From a virus, in IMG/VR virus record IMGVR_UViG_3300037635_002938, positions 1-21,966 of that record: a stretch of DNA of 21,966 nucleotides, one strand, 5' to 3'. Each line of letters opens with the position of its first letter. The first letter of the stretch is position 1. The notes beneath the pieces were generated by a model that worked only from the letters and a program-made list of their open reading frames with translations, had not been told where the DNA came from and did not search any database. Positions 13,859-20,958 of the stretch are shown here, piece by piece. The position numbers and the translations under genes are program-made.

Positions 13859-14429
13859 CATACATAGTGAACGCAATAGTCTTTCTATACGCTTTAGCTA
13901 AAGAATTTGGGGCTGACCCTCGATGGTCTCTATGTGCTGCGCATAAACACCCACAGTTAGGTATAAATGGAACATAGTAATATTCACCTTCTGTGGTATA
14001 TACAAATTCCCCTCCCCATAGTGAATCCCAGTTGGTATTAAGAAAAATGACAAACGTCCAACACCCCTCAATTCCATCTTGATGAAAGGTATTTTCCATA
14101 CCAGGATATTGTATATTTGTATTGATACGAACTAGAGATAATTTTCTTTTTAATATTTTTTCCGACATTAATTTTATATTACTACCAATACGAATAAACG
14201 TTAGGTTATCTCCTAACAAATCATCGTTATATGTAATATTAATATTTTTATAGTGATATGGTTTTGATATCGCTAGTCTTGGTAATATATCAGATGAATC
14301 AATTGAATTATTTTTAACAAATAAATTATTGTAGCTGAAATTAAATTCATCATTTATAAGAGTAAAATCAGATATTGATAGCACATCCTTAATTTTATAT
14401 AAGGACGTGCTTATTTCTTTACACTTCAT
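13848..14429 (-). CDS. 2-oxoglutarate/Fe(II) oxygenase, prolyl-hydroxylase type
   Basis: A 193-residue protein. The C-terminal half is a P4H-like cupin: SLVRINTNIQYPG, FHQDG with iron ligands His116 and Asp118, FLNTNWDSLWGGEF at 129-142, PNCGCLCAAHRDHRGSAPN with His169 as the probable third ligand, and YRKTIAF with Arg182 for 2-oxoglutarate. The N-terminal ~95 residues are rich in Asn, Ile, Lys and Ser and have no known motif. By eye the gene is clearly more AT-rich than nrdB and nrdA beside it, suggesting recent transfer. Its start overlaps the nrdB stop (ATGA) and its end carries its own terminator, so it looks like a cargo gene added behind nrdB. The substrate is unknown. Confidence 0.82.
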   Translation of the reverse strand: MKCKEISTSLYKIKDVLSISDFTLINDEFNFSYNNLFVKNNSIDSSDILPRLAISKPYHYKNINITYNDDLLGDNLTFIRIGSNIKLMSEKILKRKLSLVRINTNIQYPGMENTFHQDGIEGCWTFVIFLNTNWDSLWGGEFVYTTEGEYYYVPFIPNCGCLCAAHRDHRGSAPNSLAKAYRKTIAFTMYELP

Positions 14430-15580
14430 AAACTAAATCCAGAGAACTGATCTTCTTTCATATCCTGCTTTAATCCCCCAACAATATAGGAGGTAATTTC
14501 TGTTTCTTGGGGAGCAACCTGTACGCTCTTGGAGTTGAGCCAGTGCTCTGTCCAAGGTAGTGGATTATTCTTGGCTGGCACATCAAAGATAGGATCTAAA
14601 CCAATAGCTTTCATACGGCGATTAGCAACCCACTCAACATAGTTTGCTAGTAGCTTTTCATTGAGACCGATCATAGAGCCATCTTTGAATAGATACTCTG
14701 CCCATTCTTTCTCTTGCTGAACAGCAGCACGGAATGTATTGATGACCCACTCCTTTTCTTCTTTAGCAATCTCAACCATCTCGGGATCATCACCCTTATC
14801 CCAGTTTTTTAGGATATTCTGAGTGATAACAAGGTGTTGTGACTCATCACGAGCAATTAAACTAATGATTTTAGCAGAACCTTCCATCTGCTTTAGCTCA
14901 CCAAAGGCAAAACTACAAGCAAATGATACGTAGAAACGAATACCTTCTAGGATATTGACGTTAGCAACAGCACGGTAGAGCTTACGCTTCAACTCACGGC
15001 GCTCTTCCTGAGCAACATATACATCTTCCTGTGCCTGCTCATAGACCTTACGGCTGTCATAGTCGTGTGCCGCATTGATAAACTCATTGTAGGCTGCTGT
15101 GACGGCAGTAGCACGTTCTATGATGCGATCATCCTTAAGGATAGTATCAAATACTTCAGAAGGATCTGAATAGATATTCTTAATAATATATGTGTAGGAA
15201 CGTGAATGGATCATCTCCATAAACTCCCACGCTTTCATACAACCTTCTAGTTCAGGTAGGGAGCAGTATGGGGCAAAAGCCATACTAGGACCACGCCCTT
15301 GTACTGAGTCTAGGAGGATTTGATATTTTAGATTACTGGTAAATATATGCTTCTGCTCTGGACGCAACTTATGATAGTCGGAACGATCTTTCTGAAGAGA
15401 GACTTCTTCTGGCTTCCAAAAGAATCCTAACTGCTGTTGAGTTAGCTTTTCAAAAATTGGATACTTATATGAGTCATACCTCTGAACTCCTAATGGTTGT
15501 CCAAAGAACATTGGCTGTTTTTTAGTGTCAACTTCGTTAGAATTAAAAACAGTCATTCCTTCGATACTTTGCGTGGTCAT
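14426..15580 (-). CDS. nrdB: Class Ia ribonucleotide reductase, small (beta) subunit
   Basis: A 384-residue radical-bearing subunit that pairs with NrdA to reduce ribonucleoside diphosphates. The metal and radical residues keep the spacing known from E. coli NrdB: Asp91, Glu122 and His125 (MEMIHSRSYT), radical Tyr129, Glu212 (LEGIRFYVSF), then Glu246 and His249 (ARDESQH). The C-terminal tail ends QFSGFSL, the part that docks onto NrdA. ATG 15580 is chosen; it lies 22 bases after the promoter's -10. The gene is separated from nrdA by a large inverted repeat and has its own promoter, so the two subunits can be tuned apart. Confidence 0.97.
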   Translation of the reverse strand: MTTQSIEGMTVFNSNEVDTKKQPMFFGQPLGVQRYDSYKYPIFEKLTQQQLGFFWKPEEVSLQKDRSDYHKLRPEQKHIFTSNLKYQILLDSVQGRGPSMAFAPYCSLPELEGCMKAWEFMEMIHSRSYTYIIKNIYSDPSEVFDTILKDDRIIERATAVTAAYNEFINAAHDYDSRKVYEQAQEDVYVAQEERRELKRKLYRAVANVNILEGIRFYVSFACSFAFGELKQMEGSAKIISLIARDESQHLVITQNILKNWDKGDDPEMVEIAKEEKEWVINTFRAAVQQEKEWAEYLFKDGSMIGLNEKLLANYVEWVANRRMKAIGLDPIFDVPAKNNPLPWTEHWLNSKSVQVAPQETEITSYIVGGLKQDMKEDQFSGFSL

Positions 15581-15601
15581 ACGTTCCTACGAGATTTTTT
15601 T

Positions 15602-15630
15602 ATTATAGCAGAAATGGGGAGCAGTGTCTA
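15602..15630 (-). promoter_or_regulatory. Sigma70-type promoter of nrdB
   Basis: TAGACA (15625-15630), a 17-base spacer and TATAAT (15602-15607) preceded by TGC on the minus strand. The -35 lies in the tip of the inverted repeat at 15614-15645. Confidence 0.7.
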
Positions 15631-15645
15631 TGACACTCTCCCCAT
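15614..15645. repeat. 14-bp inverted repeat between nrdA and nrdB
   Basis: ATGGGGAG plus AGTGTC (15614-15621, 15623-15628) is matched by GACACT plus CTCCCCAT (15632-15645), giving 14 paired bases with a 3-base loop and one bulged C. As minus-strand RNA it lies 14 bases after the nrdA stop but is not followed by a T run. It could be an mRNA-stabilising or processing site, an imperfect terminator, or an operator, since it overlaps the nrdB -35. Confidence 0.85.
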
Positions 15646-15659
15646 AATTATATATCCTA

Positions 15660-17963
15660 TTAGATTGCGCAGCTGTCGCAGGTGTCTTCGTCAGCATTAT
15701 CTAAAGTAGCCAGGATATCATCCATAGTTTCTTCTTTCACTTCTTCCTCTTCACCATCACTTGAAGTGTCATATGTGTTCTGATAGTAGCTAGTCTTCCA
15801 TCCCATTTTGTAAGTGGTGAGCCAGTCTTTGACCATAACAGATACGGGGACTTCTCCATCTGGATAGTTCTCTGGGTTGTATGACCAGTTGCCAGAAATG
15901 GCTTGGTCAAAGAACTTCTGCATGACAGCTACGATGTTAATGTAGCCCTCATTACTCTTCATATCCCACAATAAAGTGTAATGTTGCTTAAGAGTTTGGA
16001 AGGAAGGAACAATCTGCTTGAGAGGTCCTTTCTTACTCCTCTTAGTGGAGATGTATCCACGGGGTGGTTCGATACCATTAGTTGCGTTACAGACCACAGA
16101 GGAGCTTTCAGAAGGCATCTGTGCGCTCAATGTGGAGTTGCGTACCCCATACTTGATACAGTCGGCTCGTAGAGCTTCCCAGTCTAGTGAGAGATTGTTG
16201 GGAATTATATCATCAACATCAGTCTTGTATGTGTCAATAGGAAGAATACCGTGATGATACTTGGTGCGATGAGACCAACCACAAGCTCCTTTCTCTTTGG
16301 CGAGATTAGTTGTAGCTTTGATGAGGTAGTACTGGAAGTGCTCTGTAAGATCGTGAACTAGCTGTAGTGCCTCTGTATCGGAGTAGTTGATGTGGTGCTT
16401 GGCTAGGTAGTGTGCTAGTCCAATATAACCAATGCCAAGACTACGGCGGTTCTTGGTGGCAATCTCTGCGGCTTTGATTGGATACCCCTGGAAATCAATG
16501 AGCTCATCAAGTCCACGGACTGCTAGATCACATAGCTCTTCCATCTCTTCAAGGTTACGTAGCTTACCTACGTTGACTGCTGAAAGAATACAGAGAGCAA
16601 TCTCACCTTCAGTATCATCAATATGGGTAAGTGGTTTTGTTGGAAGTGTAATCTCTTGGCAGAGGTTAGACATCTCAACCTTATCAATGAATGATGAATG
16701 ACTATTACAGTGGTCAAGGTTCATAATATAGATACGACCTGTCTCCGCACGTTCCTTAAGGATGTCTAGGATAAGTTCCTGTGCCTTAACGGTCTTCTTA
16801 GGAGTCATATCATTGAGTTCGTACATCCTGTATAGAGTATCAAAATCCTCTGTACCAAATGCTTCATATAACCCAGGAACATCGTGTGGGGAGAATAATG
16901 TAATAACATCATTCTGAATAAAACGCTCATAGAAGAGCTTACTGAACTGAATAGAATAGTCTAGCTTACGTACTCGGTTATCCTCAGTGCCTTTGTTATT
17001 CTTAAGGACCATAATGTCCTCAATCTCTTGGTGCCAGATGGGAAAGTGAACAGTAGCAGATCCACCACGAATACCATTCTGGGTACAGCAGCGGACAGTA
17101 GATTCAAACTTTTTAAGGAATGGAATTACCCCGGTATGGCTGACCTCGCCACCACGGATCGTACTGTTGAGTCCACGGATTCTGCCAGCGTTGATCCCGA
17201 TTCCAGCTCTTTGCGCAACGTATCTGCCAATAGCCATATCAGAGCTAAAGATAGAATCGAGACTGTCGTCGGAATCAATAAGAACGCAGCTAGCGTACTG
17301 CCTAAGGGGCGTTCTAACACCTGCCATAACAGGCGTTGGAATATTGATACGGTGCTTTGATGTTGCGTCATAATAACGTTTTACGAAGGACATGCGGGTT
17401 GCTTTAGGATAGCGCGAAAACATAGTCGCGGCAACCAAAAGGTACATAAATTGTGGAGTCTCATACATAGTATCAGAACTTCTGTCCTGTACTAGGTACT
17501 TGTCAATTACTTGACGGAGACCTGCGAATGTGAAGATATAGTCACGGTCATGATCAATGATGCGATCAAACTCAGCAAACTCTTCATCTGAATATAGGGA
17601 AAGGATTTCCTCATCATACACACCAAACTCAACACAACGCTCTACCTGCTCCCTCACGGAGATTAGTTCATGGAGCTTACCATAAACCTGCTTACGTAGA
17701 GCAAACAGCATTAGACGGGCAGCCACGAACTGATAGTTGGGGTGCTCCAAGTCAATTAGATTGGAGGCAGAACTGACAAGAATACGTTGGATCTGATCAG
17801 TAGTAATACCATCAAAGAACTGAATCTCTGAAGTCATTTCAACTTGAGATACAGATACGCCAGCCAATCCTTCACAGGCAGCTTCTACCATTACATGTAG
17901 CTTATTGATATCAAGAGGCTCACTAGCACCAGATCTTTTAATTACCTTGATGTCGCTGTTCAT
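15660..17963 (-). CDS. nrdA: Class Ia ribonucleotide reductase, large (alpha) subunit
   Basis: A 767-residue catalytic subunit that makes deoxyribonucleotides for phage DNA synthesis. The N terminus holds an ATP-cone (IKVIKRSGASEPLDINKLH, then SEIQFFDGITTDQIQRIL). Active-site residues are visible: Cys226 (YASCVLIDS), Asn433/Cys435/Glu437 (SNLCQEITLPTKP) and Cys458 (GEIALCILSAVN). SAQMPSESSSVVCNATNGIEPPR is the conserved phosphate/radical region. The C-terminal CDSCAI is the Cys pair that passes reducing power from thioredoxin or glutaredoxin. Met1 at 17975 is possible, but ATG 17963 gives the ATGA overlap with the primase stop and has GGAA about 9 bases upstream. Full length with no break. 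Confidence 0.97.
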   Translation of the reverse strand: MNSDIKVIKRSGASEPLDINKLHVMVEAACEGLAGVSVSQVEMTSEIQFFDGITTDQIQRILVSSASNLIDLEHPNYQFVAARLMLFALRKQVYGKLHELISVREQVERCVEFGVYDEEILSLYSDEEFAEFDRIIDHDRDYIFTFAGLRQVIDKYLVQDRSSDTMYETPQFMYLLVAATMFSRYPKATRMSFVKRYYDATSKHRINIPTPVMAGVRTPLRQYASCVLIDSDDSLDSIFSSDMAIGRYVAQRAGIGINAGRIRGLNSTIRGGEVSHTGVIPFLKKFESTVRCCTQNGIRGGSATVHFPIWHQEIEDIMVLKNNKGTEDNRVRKLDYSIQFSKLFYERFIQNDVITLFSPHDVPGLYEAFGTEDFDTLYRMYELNDMTPKKTVKAQELILDILKERAETGRIYIMNLDHCNSHSSFIDKVEMSNLCQEITLPTKPLTHIDDTEGEIALCILSAVNVGKLRNLEEMEELCDLAVRGLDELIDFQGYPIKAAEIATKNRRSLGIGYIGLAHYLAKHHINYSDTEALQLVHDLTEHFQYYLIKATTNLAKEKGACGWSHRTKYHHGILPIDTYKTDVDDIIPNNLSLDWEALRADCIKYGVRNSTLSAQMPSESSSVVCNATNGIEPPRGYISTKRSKKGPLKQIVPSFQTLKQHYTLLWDMKSNEGYINIVAVMQKFFDQAISGNWSYNPENYPDGEVPVSVMVKDWLTTYKMGWKTSYYQNTYDTSSDGEEEEVKEETMDDILATLDNADEDTCDSCAI

Positions 17964-18937
17964 AGTCGTTTCCATTCGTTATACTTAATTGTTGCTGTGA
18001 GTGATTGGTATGTATTTGATTCTAGCATAGAATTAACGTCTATGCCTTGTAGAACCATATCGTTTAAGTCTTTCTCTATAATACGTGACGGGAAAATAAC
18101 AACCTTTTTACCTTGTTTAATTGCCTTCTCAATACGGGCACAGATTTCTTTGTTTCTTGGTTCGTTATCGTAAACGTATACTAGATCTTTTATTTGTAGA
18201 GTATCTAGGTCAACATCAGCACCACACATTGCGATACCGTTATTGACAAAAGTAGAGTCAAATGGACCCTCTACCACATAGACCGTCTTGTTCGTGTCTA
18301 CTGTATCCATCCCATACACTTTGGGATGGTCATCATTGAGCATGATGGTAATATATTTAACCTTACTAGGACCAAGGGCTCTTCCTTGGAAACCAAACAA
18401 GTCTCCTTTGGCTGTATATAGTGGGATTATAATACGTGCGTCATCATATTGAGTGCTATCGAATGCCTTAGTAAGTGTGTTTGCCCACTTCTTAAATGTT
18501 GGGGTGTAGTAAAACTTGTTTGGGTCTAACTTACGTTTCTCTAAGTATTCTTTTGCAGCTATATTCTCTGATGCTTTGGGTAATCTAATCTTTGTCTTTC
18601 TAGTGAAAGTGGGTGCCTTGAAGTCAAGTTTAGGAGTTGGTGTAGAGAAGTTTTTTCCTGCGTGACCTTCCTTAAACTTCTCCATAACATATTGCTTATG
18701 AAGGATTGTATCAAGCTTTTTAATGAAATTGTTTAGTGACATACTAGCGCCACAGTTATGACACTTAAAATTTGTGTTGTTCTTTACTGTGTAAAGGTAT
18801 CCTCTAGTCTTGGTCTTGTTTTTAGAAGAGTCCCCACAGATGGGGCAGCGGAAATTAAAAAGATCAGGCTTTACTCTTTTAAACTTCTCAAGACGAGAGG
18901 ATACTAGATTCACATATTTAGAGTCAACAAAATCCAT
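17960..18937 (-). CDS. 61: DNA primase, T4 gp61 type
   Basis: A 325-residue primase that makes RNA primers on the lagging strand with the gp41-type helicase. The N-terminal zinc ribbon has Cys31/Cys34 (FRCPICGDS) and Cys59/Cys62 (FKCHNCG). A charged linker follows to about 120. The TOPRIM core holds DARIIIPLY, GFQGRALG, then VYVVEGPFDS with Glu223, and VYVYDNEP with Asp257 for metal binding. Size is close to T4 gp61 (342). It is transcribed from an extended -10 promoter inside the end of the upstream gene and is translationally coupled to nrdA, joining priming and nucleotide supply in one unit. Confidence 0.93.
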   Translation of the reverse strand: MDFVDSKYVNLVSSRLEKFKRVKPDLFNFRCPICGDSSKNKTKTRGYLYTVKNNTNFKCHNCGASMSLNNFIKKLDTILHKQYVMEKFKEGHAGKNFSTPTPKLDFKAPTFTRKTKIRLPKASENIAAKEYLEKRKLDPNKFYYTPTFKKWANTLTKAFDSTQYDDARIIIPLYTAKGDLFGFQGRALGPSKVKYITIMLNDDHPKVYGMDTVDTNKTVYVVEGPFDSTFVNNGIAMCGADVDLDTLQIKDLVYVYDNEPRNKEICARIEKAIKQGKKVVIFPSRIIEKDLNDMVLQGIDVNSMLESNTYQSLTATIKYNEWKRL

Positions 18938-18950
18938 TGAAATACTAGTC

Positions 18951-19343
18951 TTAGTTCCTTGGAACTATTATAGCAGGTCTTTCTTCAACGAATACAAGTT
19001 CTGTGACAAAAGGGGAAATAATCATAAGTGTCACAAAGAAAAGACTAATACCACCCATTCCCATCCAAACTTTACGTTCGATGGTATTGATTCTAGTAAT
19101 AGCATCTTCTACTCTACCTTCAAGTTTGTCCCCAAGATCCTCAATATCTCTAGCATTTTCAGCTAAAGACTCTCTGGTAAAGTCTAGCTTCTCTTCATGA
19201 ACTGCCAACATTCTGCTGACACTTACACTTAGATCACTTAACTTTTCTATAGTTGTGTCTAACCTGGATAGAACTTCTACCATGTTACCCAACTTCTCTT
19301 CAAGGACTGCTAACTTAATGTTATCGGGGTCCTTTTCTGGCAT
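18951..19343 (-). CDS. Coiled-coil membrane protein, unknown function
   Basis: A 130-residue protein. Residues 8-90 form a long amphipathic coiled coil (KLAVLEEKLGNMVEVLSRLD, SVSRMLAVHEEKLDFTRE, LGDKLEGRVEDAITRINTIERKV). A membrane segment follows at about 95-113 (GGISLFFVTLMIISPFV), then a short tail. The layout, coiled coil then TM, is like small phage membrane proteins of the XhlA kind, but I do not claim homology. The ATG overlaps the 87-residue gene by 23 bases. The promoter of the primase lies within its last codons. Confidence 0.78.
   Translation of the reverse strand: MPEKDPDNIKLAVLEEKLGNMVEVLSRLDTTIEKLSDLSVSVSRMLAVHEEKLDFTRESLAENARDIEDLGDKLEGRVEDAITRINTIERKVWMGMGGISLFFVTLMIISPFVTELVFVEERPAIIVPRN
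18967..18975 (-). promoter_or_regulatory. Extended -10 promoter of the primase-nrdA unit
   Basis: TGCTATAAT on the minus strand, 30 bases before the primase ATG, embedded in the 3' end of the coiled-coil gene. ACCTGCTATAATA matches the promoter at 7525 exactly. No -35 is recognisable at normal spacing. Confidence 0.65.
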
Positions 19344-19584
19344 TTTTTGCTCCTTTGCTTGGTTTTACTGCTTGTCTGTAAAACATATTGAGCTTCTTAT
19401 ACTTGCGCTTGCGAAAGTCTACTGGCGCATCATATCCAGCAACTGGACCTTTGGAGTCAGCAGCACCAGAAAAACCAGGCTTCCCAGGAGAGGATTGAGT
19501 AGTCATACCACCAACGGCACCACCACCCATTTCTTCTTTAAGACGCCTATAGCATTCTAGTATTTTGTCTACCTTATTCTCCAT
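19321..19584 (-). CDS. Small basic Gly/Lys-rich protein, unknown function
   Basis: An 87-residue protein: a helical start (MENKVDKILECYRRLKEEMG), a Gly/Ser/Pro-rich, probably disordered middle (SSPGKPGFSGAADSKGPVAG), then DAPVDFRKRKYKK and a very basic tail ending KGAKNARKGPR. The general plan of a short helix, a loose linker and a basic end suits a small nucleic-acid- or virion-associated protein. No known domain is recognised. It overlaps the 126-residue gene by 11 bases and the coiled-coil gene by 23, so the three are one tight unit. Confidence 0.7.
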   Translation of the reverse strand: MENKVDKILECYRRLKEEMGGGAVGGMTTQSSPGKPGFSGAADSKGPVAGYDAPVDFRKRKYKKLNMFYRQAVKPSKGAKNARKGPR

Positions 19585-19954
19585 CGATATTCTCCAGTTG
19601 GTCCAAACAGTATTGGTCTAGCACTATATCATCAATTACACTTCTAGGAAACTCTGGGAGTTTATGTAAGAAGACGAGAAAGCTTTTAATGGAAGACCAT
19701 AAGTCTTTCTCTAAATTGAAAAATAATAGTGGGACTGCCGCATCTCCAAATACATTGAATAGCACTGTCAAATGATTAAGAATTAAATGTGTCTTCAGAG
19801 TATTGTTATTAACGTAACGTCTTAAAAGACGTTTCACATACTTAATCTTTTTCAAGTCTTCTTCAAAGTCTTCACGTGTAACCGCGTGAGGATTCTCATA
19901 ATACTTGATAGCAAATAGGAGATAATTATCATCATTTAGTTCTTTGAATTGCAT
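19574..19954 (-). CDS. Conserved-type cyanophage protein, unknown function
   Basis: A 126-residue, all-helical soluble protein starting MQFKELNDDNYLLFAIKYYE. Its FEEDLKKIKYVKRLLRRY and LILNHLTVLFNVFGDAA segments are, as I recall them, characteristic of a protein carried by many T4-like marine phages, but I know of no demonstrated function. The end (SFLVFLHKLPEFPRS) is also hydrophobic and helical. It precedes the 87-residue, coiled-coil and primase genes in one direction with overlaps, and no promoter is obvious in the 31 bases between it and the structural gene. Confidence 0.78.
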   Translation of the reverse strand: MQFKELNDDNYLLFAIKYYENPHAVTREDFEEDLKKIKYVKRLLRRYVNNNTLKTHLILNHLTVLFNVFGDAAVPLLFFNLEKDLWSSIKSFLVFLHKLPEFPRSVIDDIVLDQYCLDQLENIDGE

Positions 19955-19985
19955 AATCCCCTAAGCATATGTCACATATACAATA

Positions 19986-20501
19986 TTAAGTAGTGGGGTA
20001 CGGACGATTACCTGTCGCAATTCCAGATTGAGCAACAAAAGTTTCTGTCTTTGTGCGAAGATTGCCATGCATATCAACATAAGTCATAATACCAACCCAA
20101 CCAGCGTGGAATCCACCAGTAGTTGTTGTTAGTCCAGCGGCAGCAACACCAGCAGTAGATACACCAGCTAGAACTTGAGTACGACCTAGGCTTCCATCAG
20201 CAGAACTAGGAGCATAACCTGGATCATTCTTTAGACTAATAGGCTGTGTCGCATATGTGGCAGGATAGGTTCCAGCTGCTACAGCAGACATCTTACCTAC
20301 ACGATAAAGATCTGTAGAGATTTCGGCTTCTAATGTTACGAAACCAGATTCGCCACCATCTAGGATAGCAGAAGTTCCTGTTGCAATACCACTAGCACTT
20401 AGTCCCGCTGCTGATGCGGTCCAAAACTCAGAGCTAGCTGTACCGACAACGGTTACTGGGCTAGGTCCGGTTATATTATCTTGAGTTCCCCAGAGTGACA
20501 T
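19986..20501 (-). CDS. Probable virion structural protein
   Basis: A 171-residue protein, low in charge and rich in Ala, Gly, Ser and Thr (SASGIATGTSAILDGG, GVSTAGVAAAGLTTTTGGFH), the composition of beta-rich phage surface proteins. It starts MSLWGTQDN, a beginning I associate with cyanophage structural proteins, and has GWVGIMTYVDMHGNLRTKTE near the end. No signal peptide or TM segment is seen. A perfect late promoter TATAAATA (20537-20544) lies 36 bases upstream, and AAAGGA is well placed before the ATG. Decoration or head/tail surface protein is the likely class; the exact role is unknown. Confidence 0.75.
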   Translation of the reverse strand: MSLWGTQDNITGPSPVTVVGTASSEFWTASAAGLSASGIATGTSAILDGGESGFVTLEAEISTDLYRVGKMSAVAAGTYPATYATQPISLKNDPGYAPSSADGSLGRTQVLAGVSTAGVAAAGLTTTTGGFHAGWVGIMTYVDMHGNLRTKTETFVAQSGIATGNRPYPTT

Positions 20502-20536
20502 GTTCTGTTCCTTTTGTAATTTAATTACCGTAGTTT

Positions 20537-20544
20537 TATTTATA
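20537..20544 (-). promoter_or_regulatory. T4-type late promoter TATAAATA before the structural gene
   Basis: Perfect TATAAATA on the minus strand, 36 bases before ATG 20501 and just after the terminator of the upstream unit. Confidence 0.78.
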
Positions 20545-20546
20545 AT

Positions 20547-20575
20547 AAAAAAAAGACCCAGTTTTTTGGGTCTTT
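20547..20575 (-). terminator. Intrinsic terminator after the small membrane gene
   Basis: AAAGACCCA and TGGGTCTTT form a 9-bp stem with a 6-base loop, followed on the minus strand by a run of eight T. It begins 3 bases after the stop at 20579. Confidence 0.92.
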
Positions 20576-20578
20576 AAA

Positions 20579-20752
20579 TTACTTAAAAAATATTCTTCGC
20601 ATAGAGCGGAGAATGTATTCAAGTATATCTAATAATAATGATAGTACTCCATTTGCCTTCACAAGTTTTGTTTTACCTAGAGCTTCAGATAGAATCAGAA
20701 GTCCTGTAATAATCCAAAATGTAGTATGTGATAAGGCAAAACATTCAATCAC
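20579..20752 (-). CDS. 57-residue single-pass membrane protein with GTG start
   Basis: A short ORF read from GTG 20752, with MIECFALSHTTFWIITGLLI at the start and ILRSMRRIFFK at the end. It has one membrane segment (about residues 10-25), then LSEALGKTKLVKANGVLSLLLDILE, and a strongly basic tail. The GTG forms a GTGA overlap with the upstream stop, matching the ATGA junctions elsewhere, and a terminator follows at once, so I believe it is real. Size and layout resemble small phage membrane proteins, some of which are holins or lysis aids; no family assignment is claimed. Confidence 0.65.
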   Translation of the reverse strand: MIECFALSHTTFWIITGLLILSEALGKTKLVKANGVLSLLLDILEYILRSMRRIFFK

Positions 20753-20925
20753 TTAACTTCGCTAGGAAGTAGTGCTTTACGGACGGTAGCGACAACTAGG
20801 TCATCGATATCGTTATCGGTGGAGGCAGCATAACGCTCAAGTAGCTCAACTACTAGACGCTTTACTTCAGCAGAATCACGGAGCCACATAAGAACGGGCT
20901 TGAATAGTTCTACTAGCTTAGACAT
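20749..20925 (-). CDS. 58-residue helical protein, unknown function
   Basis: A short ORF beginning MSKLVELFKPVLMWLRDSAE, with KRLVVELLERYAASTDNDID in the middle and VRKALLPSEVK at the end. It is an amphipathic, helical, soluble-looking protein. It has AGGT before the ATG, and a perfect late promoter 25 bases upstream. It is coupled to the small membrane protein by GTGA, so the two are made together late in infection. No family is recognised. Confidence 0.7.
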   Translation of the reverse strand: MSKLVELFKPVLMWLRDSAEVKRLVVELLERYAASTDNDIDDLVVATVRKALLPSEVK

Positions 20926-20950
20926 AGGGGTTACCTATAAACTGCACCTT

Positions 20951-20958
20951 TATTTATA
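20951..20958 (-). promoter_or_regulatory. T4-type late promoter TATAAATA with the upstream stop codon inside
   Basis: Perfect TATAAATA on the minus strand, 25 bases before ATG 20925. The TAA stop of the charged structural gene (20954-20956) is part of the motif, as at 11581 and 9126. Confidence 0.78.

Noticed and set aside
13795-13876. N-terminal extension of the 147-residue gene to an upstream start
   Set aside because: It would run through an intrinsic terminator and into the end of the oxygenase gene.
15981-17373. Several plus-strand ORFs of 60 to 110 codons opposite nrdA
   Set aside because: They lie antisense to a full-length, unmistakable nrdA, have implausible Ser/Arg-rich composition and no ribosome binding sites or promoters.
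18810-19343. Plus-strand ORFs opposite the primase start and coiled-coil gene, up to 118 codons
   Set aside because: They straddle two real minus-strand genes and the primase promoter; their composition looks like antisense of coding sequence.
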